The translations under genes were made by a program, and so were the position numbers. This document shows positions 24,786 to 33,505 of a stretch of 64,000 bases of DNA, one piece after another. Under the pieces are notes generated by a model, which saw only the letters and a program-made list of their open reading frames with translations, was not told the DNA's origin and ran no database searches. The DNA is from Patescibacteria group bacterium. Lineage in GTDB: Bacteria; Patescibacteriota; Patescibacteriia; 2-12-FULL-60-25. Every line of letters starts with the position of its first letter. Position 1 is the first letter of the stretch. Location: NCBI GenBank assembly GCA_023229665.1, contig JALNYW010000002.1:124001-188000 (forward strand), read 5' to 3'.

Positions 24786-25346
24786 ATGCGCATCCACCAT
24801 CGCCGCCGCGGCGGCCAACAGAAGAAAGAGGAGAAGATCCTGTATAACGTGAACGAGCAGATTCGCGCGCCCCAAGTGCGCGTGATCGACGAGAACGGCG
24901 CTCCCATGGGGGTGCTCGACACGTCGCAAGCGCTCGCGACCGCCCAGGAACGCGGCTTCGACCTGGTCGAAGTCTCTCCAAAGGCTGAACCGCCCGTCTG
25001 CAAAATGCTCGACTACGGTCAGTTCAAATACCAGAAGGAGAAGGAAATCCGTTCCCAGAAGGCCCACTCCAAAAAGGTGGACGTGAAGGGGATTCGCCTG
25101 TCGGTAAAGATGGGCGTCGGTGACTTCGACTTCCGCGTGGATCAAGGCAAGAAGTTCTTGTCCGAAGGCCACAAGCTCAATATCGAGATCCGCCTGCGCG
25201 GACGCGAGAAGGAGCATGGGGACATCGCCAGAACCAAGATCCAAGAGTATCTGGCCAAAGTCGGCCAGGAATACGAACTTTCCATCGAGCAACCTATTAC
25301 CCGTTCGGGCGGAAACGTCACCGCCATTGTCGGCCGCAAGTCCTAA
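24786..25346 (+). CDS. infC: translation initiation factor IF-3
   Basis: A 186-residue IF3. The basic extension HHRRRGGQQKKEEK is followed by YNVNEQIRAPQVRVIDENG, the N-domain linker, then PPVCKMLDYGQFKYQKEKE, the central Lys-rich helix, and the C-domain IRLSVKMGVGDFDFRV and RLRGREKEH. Basic N-terminal extensions of this kind are common in CPR IF3. I chose ATG 24786, only 10 nt after the tmRNA CCA end; a GTG at 24849 is less likely because it would remove the extension. It is first in the infC-rpmI-rplT translation operon. Confidence 0.95.
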   Translation: MRIHHRRRGGQQKKEEKILYNVNEQIRAPQVRVIDENGAPMGVLDTSQALATAQERGFDLVEVSPKAEPPVCKMLDYGQFKYQKEKEIRSQKAHSKKVDVKGIRLSVKMGVGDFDFRVDQGKKFLSEGHKLNIEIRLRGREKEHGDIARTKIQEYLAKVGQEYELSIEQPITRSGGNVTAIVGRKS

Positions 25347-25355
25347 CCTATCCAT

Positions 25356-25550
25356 ATGAAGCAAAAGACCTCCAAGACCGTCGCCAAGCGCATGAAGATG
25401 ACCAAGAGCGGAAAGCTTTTGAAGCGCAAAGGCGGACAGGGCCATTTCAATAGCCGTGAATCCGGCAACACGACGCGCAACAAGCGCCGTGACCTTGAAG
25501 TTTCCGGTTCGTACACCCGCAATATTAAGCAGCTCATGCCCCACGCCTAA
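25356..25550 (+). CDS. rpmI: 50S ribosomal protein L35
   Basis: A 64-residue basic protein of normal L35 size. It begins MKQKTSKTVAKRMKMTKSGK and has the conserved GHFNSRES stretch and an RNKRRDLEVSG tail. It lies 9 nt after infC and 6 nt before rplT, the near-universal bacterial gene order. Confidence 0.96.
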   Translation: MKQKTSKTVAKRMKMTKSGKLLKRKGGQGHFNSRESGNTTRNKRRDLEVSGSYTRNIKQLMPHA

Positions 25551-25556
25551 CCTCCT

Positions 25557-25895
25557 ATGCCACGTGTAAAGCGCGGTACTCACCGCATCAAGCGCCGAAA
25601 GAACATCCTTGCCCGTACCAAGGGCATGATGTGGGGTCGCAAGTCCAAGATCACGCTCGCGAAGACGGCGGCCACCAAGGCCGGCAAGAACGCGTATGTC
25701 GGCCGCAAGCTGAAGAAGCGTGACAACCGCGCCCTCCAGCAGGTCCGCATCAACGCCGCCGCCCGTTTGAACGGCACCACCTACTCGAAACTCATGGGTT
25801 CGCTCAAGGCCCGCAAGATCGAACTCGACCGCAAGGTCCTGTCCCAGCTCGCGGCCCAGCACCCCACGGTGTTCGCCAAGTTGGTCAAAGCCTAA
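25557..25895 (+). CDS. rplT: 50S ribosomal protein L20
   Basis: A 112-residue L20 with MPRVKRGTHRIKRRKNILAR, GRKSKITLAKTA, the R-D-R-ALQQVRINAAARLNG core and the terminal LDRKVLSQLA. It is an early 23S assembly protein. In many bacteria L20 represses this operon through an infC leader; here the tmRNA 3' end abuts infC, and I see no room for that pseudoknot. Confidence 0.96.
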   Translation: MPRVKRGTHRIKRRKNILARTKGMMWGRKSKITLAKTAATKAGKNAYVGRKLKKRDNRALQQVRINAAARLNGTTYSKLMGSLKARKIELDRKVLSQLAAQHPTVFAKLVKA

Positions 25896-25903
25896 GTTCA
25901 GCA

Positions 25904-25931
25904 CAAAACGATCCCCACGGGGGTCGTTTTT
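25904..25931 (+). terminator. terminator of the infC-rpmI-rplT operon
   Basis: Stem ACGATCCCC/GGGGTCGT followed by T5. Confidence 0.85.
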
Positions 25932-25953
25932 GTGTTAGAATGGTCCCGAATAT

Positions 25954-28900
25954 ATGCCCCGCAAGATGTATAGGAATGTCGAAGACGTTCCGCAGCCGGA
26001 AGAACGACCCGGTTCAGGCACACCGCGCTCGGCGAAAGAAGCCGCGCTCGCCCGTATGGCCGAGACCAAGCGGAATGTCCAGGGACAAAAAGCCCGGATG
26101 CAAGAAGAGATGAAGCGCCGCAAAGAAGCGGCTGAGGATTATCCTGAAATTGTCGAGCAGGTTGAAATGGAAGCCGAAGAAGGTAAGGCCTTGGCGGAAG
26201 AAGCGGAGCAAATTGAAACCGCGCAAGCGATCGAGCGTCGTTCGAAGTCAAAAAAGAAAGAAGAAACGCTTTCAGTTGGAGAAGCGCGTGCACGCTTTGA
26301 AAAAATCGAAAAAGATTTGGCGGAGATGGGCGTGACCTCGTTCGCTGATAAGATGAATGATCCTGAATGGGTGAAGGCTGATGCCGCGATGCGCCATGCC
26401 GAACGCGCGGGTCGCGCGGAGACGGGCAAGCGTAAGGTCGCGGAGTATAAAAAAATCCAGGAACTCGAAGCTGAGAAGGCCGACAATCTGAAGCGCATGC
26501 AGGAAATGGGCGGCGTGTGGGGAGGCGAGTCTTATTTCTTATTGAGTGAACGCAACGAAGAAATTGAAGCTGAGTTGGCGAAGTTGGGAGGCCGGTCGAA
26601 GGAAAAGAAAGCGAAGGCCGTCGAAGCGCCGATGACGGAAGAGATGATGGTCGCCGGCGAGCCCACGCCCGAGGACCGCGTCGCCGACGCCCGCAAGACG
26701 ATCGATTTCATGAACGGGTACGAGCAAGAGATCGTCGCCCGTCAGAGAGCCGTTCAGGCGGAGCTGAAAAAGCACGGCATCAAGGATGCGGCGCAGATCG
26801 ATGCCGAGATGGAAGTAATTTCGCCGGAGCTTCGTGAAAAATCCATCGGTCTCAAGCCGGACATTTGGTACAAGATGAAGCGTCTTGGCCGCAATTTAAT
26901 GGGTCTTGAGCGTCCGCCGGAAGTGAAGCAGTTGCTGAAGAAGTACGCGGAACTGGAAGGCGAAATGAACGAACAATTGCACAAGCGCCGCGAGGCCGAA
27001 GCGGAATTAATGGCCGCTCATGCCGCGGCCGGCCATGAAGTAAGCACCGGGACCATCTCTACGGCCGCCCTTCGCGCGATGGAGCGCCGCGTGCGTTCCG
27101 GTGGCGGCGATGGCGGCTTGGATGTATCCAGCTTGCTCAACAAGGTAATTCCTGCCGGCGCGGATCAGCTCCATGTCGAGCAAGAATTGGAATCGCTTAA
27201 GCACATTGGAGAAGGGAGCCTTCAAAAAGAATTGGCCGCCGTGCGTGCCTTGAGAATGCTCGAAGAAGATATCCAGGACGCCATGCAGAATGTGGCATCG
27301 AAAAAAGATGAAATGACATTGGAGGATGCTCAGATGTATAAGGATCGCTTGCAGGAATTGCAGACGCGCGTCACGAATTTGGACAACGAAGCGGGCAAAT
27401 CAAAAGAAGCGGCCGAAGCAGCCAAGAATACCGAAGCGGCTCTGGCCCAGTATCGCCGCATGGTAAATACGGCCGTCGCGGATTTGCAGCGCGGCGTGCG
27501 TGAAAGCGGCAAAGGCTCCCGTCCCGGTTCGGTGGTCGGCATGCGCGCGGGAACCAAGGGAACCTACGGCGCTTCGACCCCTGACCGCCGCGTGGTGTCG
27601 CTCTCGAAGATGGAAACCGCGGATACGAAAGAACGGAAGGAGAGCGAAGCGGCCAAGGCGGCCGAGCGCGTGAACAAGGACGTGCAGATGTACCGCTCGA
27701 TCAAGTGGCGCAAGGAATTGATCGATACCATCAACTCAAACGAAGCCGTGCGCTCCGCCATGCATGCGGTGTATGAAGCGTATAAGAAGCGCGCCCAAGA
27801 AATGATGGAGCAGGGCGAGTTGAATCTCACGACCGGCAGTCCGGATCCGGCCTTGGATTACGCGCTCAACTTGTATCGCTTGTATGCGCGCAAGGAAAAC
27901 GGCAAGCATCAATATAGCGAGAAGATTTGCCAGGCGGCATCGGAGGAGATCAACCACACCGACGAATTGCTCGGCGCGCAATGGGATACGGGCCGCACGA
28001 CGGACCGTTTGGTCAGCGCCTTATTGAGCGGCCTGCCTTCGGTGATGGTCGAGCCGGGGTATGCGGCCGAAGCGGCGGCGAAAAAAGAAGAGGAAGAAGT
28101 AGAGCTTCAGGACTCTGACCTTGAAGAGGTGGTCGAAGAGCCGATCCCGTTGAAGCGGCTTAAGCCCCAAAGACCCTCGCTCGAAATTCCCACGACCGAA
28201 GTCCGTGAGCGCATTGATCGGGAAGCTCGTGAGTCTTTCGAGGCTTCGCTTACCGAAACCACGCCCGAACAGCCGCTTCCGCACATTAAGCGCGCCTTAT
28301 CCGAAGAGGAACAGGAAGCTGCCGAAGAAGCCGGCATTCCTTCGGTTCAAGAATTGGCCGCCATGGGGAAGCGCGAAGAGGCTCCGGCATCTTCCAACGA
28401 AGATTTGATCAATATGCCTTCGGCTTCGGTTGAGCCGGTGATTGAGCAAAAACCGGAAGCCGAAATTCCGCGCGAACGTTACGAGGAGATCAGGGAGGTT
28501 TGGAGCGCGCTTCGCAAGGATTTGAACGAAAGGGTCGCGACGGAACGCGGTTCCCTCAGGAAAAAGATCGGGGAGCTGGAGGGCCTGGTACGGGCTCTTC
28601 CGCAAACAGATACGATACGCATCGCGGGATTGGCCGAAGTCCAGAAGTTCCGCGAACAGCTTCGACAGGGAGAGGTTATCCGTCGCCAAAAAGAGCGCGC
28701 GCTCTATCCGACCGAAGAGACGTTGAAGTCCATGCGCCGACGCATCAATGGTCTCCGGAACAATGAAGCCAAGATGAATGAACTATCAGTTAAGCTGACG
28801 GGTGTGGCCGGAAATTCGTCGGCGGAAAAATTGCTCAACCTATTCCGCAGCTATCAGATGGCCAGTCCGAGCGGAGTCAGGAAAGCCGCTTACCTGAACC

Positions 28901-29046
28901 AGTTGAATAGCGTGCGCGCCATCTTGGGCCTGGATGCCTTTGAAACGGCCGAACCCGAAACGCCGCCGGCCGAAGATGAAGGGCAGGTTATTTCCCTGGC
29001 TGATGCTCGCGCCGCCCGCGAAAAGAAGAAGAAAAAAGGAGCATAG
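25954..29046 (+). CDS. giant coiled-coil protein of unknown function, 1030 aa
   Basis: A highly charged, Glu/Lys/Arg/Ala-rich protein with no signal peptide or TM segment. Long heptad-like helices run through most of the length (for example residues 25-110, 230-330, 440-520, 840-960). A Gly-rich interruption occurs around RSGGGDGGLDVSSLLNKV (about 378). Basic patches alternate with acidic ones. A TAGAAT box lies 12 nt before the ATG. I recognise no domain; a cytoskeletal, spacer or chromosome-associated role is possible. It resembles in composition the coiled-coil tail of the GGDEF protein at 16270. Confidence 0.7.
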   Translation: MPRKMYRNVEDVPQPEERPGSGTPRSAKEAALARMAETKRNVQGQKARMQEEMKRRKEAAEDYPEIVEQVEMEAEEGKALAEEAEQIETAQAIERRSKSKKKEETLSVGEARARFEKIEKDLAEMGVTSFADKMNDPEWVKADAAMRHAERAGRAETGKRKVAEYKKIQELEAEKADNLKRMQEMGGVWGGESYFLLSERNEEIEAELAKLGGRSKEKKAKAVEAPMTEEMMVAGEPTPEDRVADARKTIDFMNGYEQEIVARQRAVQAELKKHGIKDAAQIDAEMEVISPELREKSIGLKPDIWYKMKRLGRNLMGLERPPEVKQLLKKYAELEGEMNEQLHKRREAEAELMAAHAAAGHEVSTGTISTAALRAMERRVRSGGGDGGLDVSSLLNKVIPAGADQLHVEQELESLKHIGEGSLQKELAAVRALRMLEEDIQDAMQNVASKKDEMTLEDAQMYKDRLQELQTRVTNLDNEAGKSKEAAEAAKNTEAALAQYRRMVNTAVADLQRGVRESGKGSRPGSVVGMRAGTKGTYGASTPDRRVVSLSKMETADTKERKESEAAKAAERVNKDVQMYRSIKWRKELIDTINSNEAVRSAMHAVYEAYKKRAQEMMEQGELNLTTGSPDPALDYALNLYRLYARKENGKHQYSEKICQAASEEINHTDELLGAQWDTGRTTDRLVSALLSGLPSVMVEPGYAAEAAAKKEEEEVELQDSDLEEVVEEPIPLKRLKPQRPSLEIPTTEVRERIDREARESFEASLTETTPEQPLPHIKRALSEEEQEAAEEAGIPSVQELAAMGKREEAPASSNEDLINMPSASVEPVIEQKPEAEIPRERYEEIREVWSALRKDLNERVATERGSLRKKIGELEGLVRALPQTDTIRIAGLAEVQKFREQLRQGEVIRRQKERALYPTEETLKSMRRRINGLRNNEAKMNELSVKLTGVAGNSSAEKLLNLFRSYQMASPSGVRKAAYLNQLNSVRAILGLDAFETAEPETPPAEDEGQVISLADARAAREKKKKKGA

Positions 29047-29058
29047 ACTGACAGAAGC

Positions 29059-29080
29059 AAACCCGCCCATAGGCGGGTTT
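29059..29080 (+). terminator. weak terminator after the coiled-coil gene
   Basis: Stem ACCCGCC/GGCGGGT with loop CATA. Only a short T-rich tract follows. Confidence 0.55.
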
Positions 29081-29145
29081 GTCTTGACAAGGACAAAAAA
29101 ATATGGAACGGATACGTCTGACCTCAAGCCGAAAGGAGGTGACCC

Positions 29146-29703
29146 GTGGCAAGAGATGTTCGTTTCAAGGGGGAAGACCCCGTACGCGATTGCGAGCGCT
29201 TTCTCGCATTCCTTAGGGAGGCCTGCCCGCCGGTAACCGCCGGCTTGCGCGAAGGTCTGGCGCCGTTGCCCGCCCAGGTCCGACTGGTATTCCTCCAGAT
29301 GCTCTCGCATCTGGTGCGCTTCGCCCCGAGCCATTCGTTCGGACCCTCATCCGACTTCACCGATCTCAGCGGGAAGCGTTATTACGCCAACCGCAGGCTC
29401 ATCGAACGCCTGAGGCGCCGTGACGAGTTTTGCGGGCTGGAGGTCGGGTACATCCTCGAACAGCTCGAGTGCCTGCATCGGGGCATCGAGATCTCGTCGG
29501 GTCCGCAGGAGCTGGCCTACAACTTCGCCGCCACACTGATGGTGCGGCTGCTCGGCCATCTCATCCGCGCCGAAGCCGGGATTTCCATCGTGCCGGACCT
29601 GCCCAAGATGGCGTCGGACAAGGCGAAGCCGCTTCCGTGCATCCCCCCGCCGCCTCCGCGTCTCGCGAAGGTCCTGCCGTTCCCCAAGAAACGGCCTTCA
29701 TGA
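29146..29703 (+). CDS. protein of unknown function, 185 aa, GTG start
   Basis: A soluble, Arg/Leu-rich predicted helical protein (VRFKGEDPVRDCERFLAFLR...) with a Pro-rich C-terminal tail (CIPPPPPRLAKVLPFPKKRP). I recognise no family. The GTG start is fixed by AAAGGAGGTGA, the most complete Shine-Dalgarno site in the window. A TTGACA lies at 29084, but no good -10 is at the right distance. Codon use is intermediate to CTC/CTG-rich. It is a self-contained gene with its own terminator between two surface/cytosolic protein genes. Confidence 0.65.
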   Translation: MARDVRFKGEDPVRDCERFLAFLREACPPVTAGLREGLAPLPAQVRLVFLQMLSHLVRFAPSHSFGPSSDFTDLSGKRYYANRRLIERLRRRDEFCGLEVGYILEQLECLHRGIEISSGPQELAYNFAATLMVRLLGHLIRAEAGISIVPDLPKMASDKAKPLPCIPPPPPRLAKVLPFPKKRPS

Positions 29704-29729
29704 CCCCCGCCTCCGCGGGCGTTTTTATT
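29704..29729 (+). terminator. terminator of the 29146 gene
   Basis: CCCGC-CTCC-GCGGG stem followed by CGTTTTTATTTT. Confidence 0.7.
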
Positions 29730-29753
29730 TTCATGCTAAGATATCCGCGATCT

Positions 29754-30944
29754 ATGTCGGCCAGGGACAAAACCGTCATGCGTTATCTCGCGCTTTCCGT
29801 CGTCTTGGCGGGAGTGTGTGGCGTTTTAGGCGGCATTTTATCCGGTTGGGCTTTGTTCGCCCAGTCGGTCCAGCCGGAACTCATGCGTTTGCAGGATTCG
29901 GTGGATGCCCTTTCGGTATCCGGCACGCGGCCTATCCAGGGTTCCACCCAGCCGCCGATCGAAATTATCCCGGTTGAATCACGCCCCTTGTCCCCGGCGT
30001 ATCCCATCGCGTTCTCCGAACGCCGTACATCGGCAGTCGTCTCGCTGGTCCGCCGCGCGGCACGTCCCGTGCAGGATGAACCCGTTTCTCCCGAGCGTGA
30101 GTTTGGCGCGGCCGTGGTCGTAACGGCGGATGGCTGGCTTGCGACCTCCGAGAAAGCCTTGAGCGGATTCCGTTTGTCCGAGATCGGAGCCGTCGTGAAC
30201 GGAAAAGTGTTAACCGTTGAACGCGGCGTGCGCGATACGTCGACCGGAGTGGCCTATTTGAAAGTTTCGGCCACCGGCCTACCTACTCCGGCATTTGTCC
30301 GTGCGTCCGATATCGTGCCCGGCGCTCCGGTTTGGGTCGAATCCATGCCGCATCAACTCGCTCCTGAAATCGTGCTCACGGTCCGTGCGCGTCCGTCCGC
30401 CGATCCGGTACCGAGCGATAAGACCGCCCGCCGTTTCCTGGTGTCAGGCGCAGAGGAAGGTCGGAGGTCCGGAGCTTCAGTATGGGATGGCGCCGGTCGT
30501 TTGATCGGATTGCTTGAAACATCCGAAGTCGGTGGTTGGCGAGTGATCCCGGCCGGTCCGATTGGTTCAAGCTTGTCCCAGGTATTCTCAGGGGATGGCC
30601 AAATCCGTCGCGCAACGCTTGGCGTGCGTAGTCTCGATTTGTCTGCCATTACGCTTGATGCGGCCACATCCAGCCTGCCTTCATTGGGCGCGTGGCTGCG
30701 CGCGGATCGAAAGCTTGGGCTTCCGGCCGTAAGCGCGAATGGGCCGTCGGCGCGCGCGTTATTGGACGGCGACGTGATCGAGCGCATCGAGCGTGATATC
30801 CTGGATGGGACCGCGGATCTCGGCGAACGTTTGCTCGAGTACCGTCCGGGCGCGAGCGTCGGCGTTTCCGGCCGCCGCAAAGCCGGCGTCTTCCAAGTCG
30901 AAGTCACCCTTGGATCGGAAATCGTGTCCGAACAAATCAAATAA
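29754..30944 (+). CDS. membrane-anchored HtrA-like protein with degenerate protease site plus PDZ
   Basis: A 396-residue protein. One TM segment lies at about 10-33 (LALSVVLAGVCGVLGGILSGWAL). A trypsin-like fold follows, with FGAAVVVTADGWLATSEKAL aligning to the HtrA segment that normally carries the catalytic His in TNxHV, so His is absent. STGVAYLKV replaces the TDLALLKV Asp strand, and RRSGASVWDGAGRLIGLL replaces GNSGGPL. A PDZ-like domain occupies about 285-396. It therefore looks like a pseudoprotease, perhaps a peptide-binding surface scaffold. The Wzz-like gene follows 9 nt later and is probably co-transcribed. Confidence 0.65.
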   Translation: MSARDKTVMRYLALSVVLAGVCGVLGGILSGWALFAQSVQPELMRLQDSVDALSVSGTRPIQGSTQPPIEIIPVESRPLSPAYPIAFSERRTSAVVSLVRRAARPVQDEPVSPEREFGAAVVVTADGWLATSEKALSGFRLSEIGAVVNGKVLTVERGVRDTSTGVAYLKVSATGLPTPAFVRASDIVPGAPVWVESMPHQLAPEIVLTVRARPSADPVPSDKTARRFLVSGAEEGRRSGASVWDGAGRLIGLLETSEVGGWRVIPAGPIGSSLSQVFSGDGQIRRATLGVRSLDLSAITLDAATSSLPSLGAWLRADRKLGLPAVSANGPSARALLDGDVIERIERDILDGTADLGERLLEYRPGASVGVSGRRKAGVFQVEVTLGSEIVSEQIK

Positions 30945-30953
30945 AAAAATCGT

Positions 30954-31565
30954 ATGATCTTAAAAGAACATCCCGTCGCCCTTCTCCGCCGCTCCTGGCC
31001 CGCCCTTCTGTTCGGCGGTCTGGCTGGCGCGCTTTTAGCCGCGCTTCTGTCGTTTACGCAACCGCTCGAGTATTCGTCGACCGTTCGCTTGTTGATCACC
31101 CAGCCGGGAGCCACGAATACCGATCCCTACACCATCCTCAAATCGAACGAACGCATTGCCCAGAACCTTTCGCAATTGCTTTACACCTCCAGTTTCTTTG
31201 AGAATATCCTGACTCAAGCTGAGGGCATTGACCGTGAGTATTTCCCGGCGGACGAATATGACCGCCGCCGCGCCTGGTCCCGTTCCATCGGAACGACGGT
31301 GGAACCGGGTTCCGGGCTCATGCTCGTCACGATCTTCCATCCAAATCGAACCCAGGCTCATTCCTTGGTCCAGGCTGCGACGCAGGAGTTGGCGAAACAG
31401 GCCCCGAATTTCTTTGGGTACTCCGTCCGAGTCCAGGTGATCGATGCTCCGCTTGATTCCCGCTGGATTGCCCGGCCGAACTTCCTCAATAATGCGTTGG
31501 CAGGGTTGGTTCTTGGCTCTTTGCTTGGTTTGCTCTGGATGATTGCCAACCGCGAAAAGATCTAA
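30954..31565 (+). CDS. Wzz-like polysaccharide chain-length / capsule co-polymerase domain protein
   Basis: A 203-residue protein with two TM segments, at about 12-37 (RRSWPALLFGGLAGALLAALLS) and 178-197 (NNALAGLVLGSLLGLLWMI), enclosing an extracytoplasmic helical region. This is the Wzz/YveK layout: the first TM is followed by STVRLLITQP, and a late Pro-rich motif precedes TM2 (PLDSRWIARPNFLNNAL). No C-terminal kinase domain is present. A role in exporting surface polysaccharide would fit the glycosyltransferase at 6182, but no polymerase is adjacent. Confidence 0.7.
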   Translation: MILKEHPVALLRRSWPALLFGGLAGALLAALLSFTQPLEYSSTVRLLITQPGATNTDPYTILKSNERIAQNLSQLLYTSSFFENILTQAEGIDREYFPADEYDRRRAWSRSIGTTVEPGSGLMLVTIFHPNRTQAHSLVQAATQELAKQAPNFFGYSVRVQVIDAPLDSRWIARPNFLNNALAGLVLGSLLGLLWMIANREKI

Positions 31566-31596
31566 AAAATGTTCGTTTTTTAACAGGTTTTCATGG

Positions 31597-31626
31597 AAAA
31601 GGCCTAATCCTAGGCCTTTTTTCTTA
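31597..31626 (+). terminator. strong terminator after the Wzz-like gene
   Basis: AAAAGGCCTA-ATCC-TAGGCCTTTT stem followed by further T. Confidence 0.9.
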
Positions 31627-31628
31627 TA

Positions 31629-31663
31629 AAGCCTTGCAAAACAAATGTTTGTCTATAAGGCTT
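31629..31663. promoter_or_regulatory. inverted repeat AAGCCTT...AAGGCTT overlapping the -35
   Basis: Outer arms 31629-31635 and 31657-31663, inner arms ACAAA/TTTGT at 31641-31652. The right arm runs into the -35 hexamer, so it is a candidate repressor operator. A similar AGCCTT/AAGGCT dyad precedes the second barrel gene. Confidence 0.5.
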
Positions 31664-31690
31664 GACAAAAGCGTCATTTTGTGGTATTGT
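31662..31690 (+). promoter_or_regulatory. promoter TTGACA-17-TATTGT
   Basis: A perfect -35, 17-nt spacer and near-perfect -10, one of the strongest promoters in the window. It drives a leader of about 315 nt before the gene at 32012. Confidence 0.8.
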
Positions 31691-31696
31691 AATCCG

Positions 31697-32011
31697 TTCT
31701 TTAAATGGCTAATCGTAGCCATACGACAGGAAATCAAGCCGTTCCGTCCCCACCATGCGCATGGCGGGAAGCGGGACGGCTTGAGGGCCGGTCGATATGG
31801 AGATTCCCTCTCCTGCTCCTTCGACATTACGGTCACTAGAACAAAGTTTCCTGCCTCGGCTTTCGAGGCAGAAAGGAGGTCGTAGCCTTTTCGTTCGGTT
31901 TGGGACTAAAAATCCCGGGCCGAGCGGAAGCTCGGCTTCCTGAATCAAGCTCCCGTCTCTTCACCCGGCGTCGCATACGCGGCGTCTTCACCTGGCCATA
32001 GGAGGCCTGTC
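31697..32011 (+). promoter_or_regulatory. long structured 5' leader of the first beta-barrel gene
   Basis: It contains no convincing gene. Hairpins include ATGGCTA/TAGCCAT (31704-31721), CTGCCTCG/CGAGGCAG (near 31850-31871) and GCCGAGC-GGAA-GCTCGGC (near 31919-31936). An AAAGGAGGT sequence at about 31872 has no start codon at a suitable distance. The true Shine-Dalgarno site is within GGCC-ATAGGA-GGCC, which could hide it. No known riboswitch class is recognised. Confidence 0.5.
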
Positions 32012-33349
32012 ATGACGAAGAATCTCTGGATGATGGTCGCGAGCGCGACCCTGGCTCTCTCCCTCGCTTCGACGGCGCAGGCGCAGGACTCGTGTCCGGC
32101 GCACGCGCACCTCCGGGCGGAGGTTCGTGCCTGCGGCGCGAGCGGCGCGGACTTCGACTGCACGTGCGTCTGTGACGCGGGCTACAGCCCGCGTGACGGC
32201 GGCGTCCCGTCGGCGTCCAACCCCTGCGAGCGCAACGAGCCCTCCTGGGGCTCGTACAGCGATCCGCTGTGCGCCTTCGGCGCGGAGCGGGGCGCGAACG
32301 GCGAGTGCATGTGCCCTGCGTCCCTCGGGTCGCGGCGCGCGCGTTCGCTCGTGATCGTCACGCGTGACTTCGCCGAGTCGATCGCGGACCAGATCGAGAA
32401 CTTCGACTCGGTCCGTCGCGGTCGTGGCGTCGTGGCCCTGCAGGCCTGCATCGATCCGCTGGCAACGGCGGGTGCGGACGGGTCTGCTCAGGCGCTGCTG
32501 GTCGATGCGATCGACCAGCGCACGCGCATCCTCTGCGGTTCCGCGGAGGGAGCGAGCGACGAGCAGGTGCTCGCCGATTGCCGCGCGACGCGCGAGCTGA
32601 TCGAGAGCATCCGCGGCATGCGTGCCGGCCAGGTCACGATCCACCACGGTGATCGCGACTACACGGTGCAGGAGTTCGTCGATAGCGTGCTGGTCCCTCT
32701 CTTCGGAGAGATCCAGTCGCGACTCGCCGCGCTCGAGGCACAGGTCGGTGATCACGAGGAGCGGCTCGACGAGCTCGAGCCTCGCGTCGCGGCGCTCGAG
32801 GCGCGTCCTGCGCCTTCGCCCGATGCGTCGGGTTCCGACGGTCGCAATTCGTTCACCCTCGCGGTGGGCGCGTTCGGCCTCGTCGGCATCCACACGGCAG
32901 GTCCCATGACGGGAGCGGGCGGGCTGTCGCTCGCCCTGCACTACCGTCCGGACCTCGCGCCGCTCGACATCTACGCGCGAGCGGGGATGGGGTGGCAGCT
33001 CACGGGTTACTCCGTGGGCGACACGCCCTACGTCGCGGGCGCGGCCGGCGTCAGCATCTACCTCGGCGCAACCCGCCGGGACACGATGCTCGAGATCGGG
33101 CTCTGGGGTGAGAACCTCTGGGACCCGGCCTCCGACCCCGCTGCCGAGCTCCAGGCCGACTCGCTCGGCTGGAGCTTCGGCGGTGAGCTCGCGGTGTCGA
33201 TCCCGCTCCATCCCAACGTCCGGCTCGTTCCGGGCGTGGCGATCGGCGGCGGTGAGCGGCGCTACCTCGGCAACGGGGATCTCGTCGTGCTGAACGGCGC
33301 GGTCATCACGCCGACGGTGCGCATCGAGGCGCTCTTCGACAGCTTCTAG
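32012..33349 (+). CDS. secreted Cys-rich / coiled-coil / beta-barrel-like protein 1
   Basis: 445 residues. A Sec signal peptide (1-24, cleavage after AQA) is followed by a Cys-rich region with about ten Cys to about residue 105, a helical stretch, a coiled coil at about 228-268 (IQSRLAALEAQVGDHEERL) and then about 165 residues of alternating hydrophobic/polar beta strands with Gly/aromatic turns. The last residues VRIEALFDSF end in Phe, the classical outer-membrane barrel signal. Codon use is almost entirely GC-ending, with GAG and CTC/CTG. It shares architecture with the gene at 35066. An outer-membrane location is inferred from sequence only; CPR cells are not known to have one. Confidence 0.7.
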   Translation: MTKNLWMMVASATLALSLASTAQAQDSCPAHAHLRAEVRACGASGADFDCTCVCDAGYSPRDGGVPSASNPCERNEPSWGSYSDPLCAFGAERGANGECMCPASLGSRRARSLVIVTRDFAESIADQIENFDSVRRGRGVVALQACIDPLATAGADGSAQALLVDAIDQRTRILCGSAEGASDEQVLADCRATRELIESIRGMRAGQVTIHHGDRDYTVQEFVDSVLVPLFGEIQSRLAALEAQVGDHEERLDELEPRVAALEARPAPSPDASGSDGRNSFTLAVGAFGLVGIHTAGPMTGAGGLSLALHYRPDLAPLDIYARAGMGWQLTGYSVGDTPYVAGAAGVSIYLGATRRDTMLEIGLWGENLWDPASDPAAELQADSLGWSFGGELAVSIPLHPNVRLVPGVAIGGGERRYLGNGDLVVLNGAVITPTVRIEALFDSF

Positions 33350-33402
33350 TCGACCAACCTTCAACTGCTGACTGTCGCGAGATAGCCAGCCCCAACTTCT
33401 GA

Positions 33403-33440
33403 AGGTCCGGCGCATGGAATGAAACCCATGCGTCGGACCT
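33403..33440 (+). other. 15-bp hairpin without T-tract
   Basis: Arms 33403-33417 and 33426-33440 pair over 15 positions (one G-T) with an 8-nt loop. No T-run follows, so it is more likely an mRNA-stability or processing element than a terminator. Confidence 0.55.
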
Positions 33441-33505
33441 CTCGAACCGATTCGATCTCTCCGAGGTCGCCTCAGTTCGGGAAAGTGGATTACGGCGCTC
33501 CCCGA

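Noticed and set aside
29084..29115. TTGACA promoter for the 29146 gene
   Set aside because: The -35 is perfect but no acceptable -10 lies at 16-18 nt spacing, so it is not listed as a promoter.
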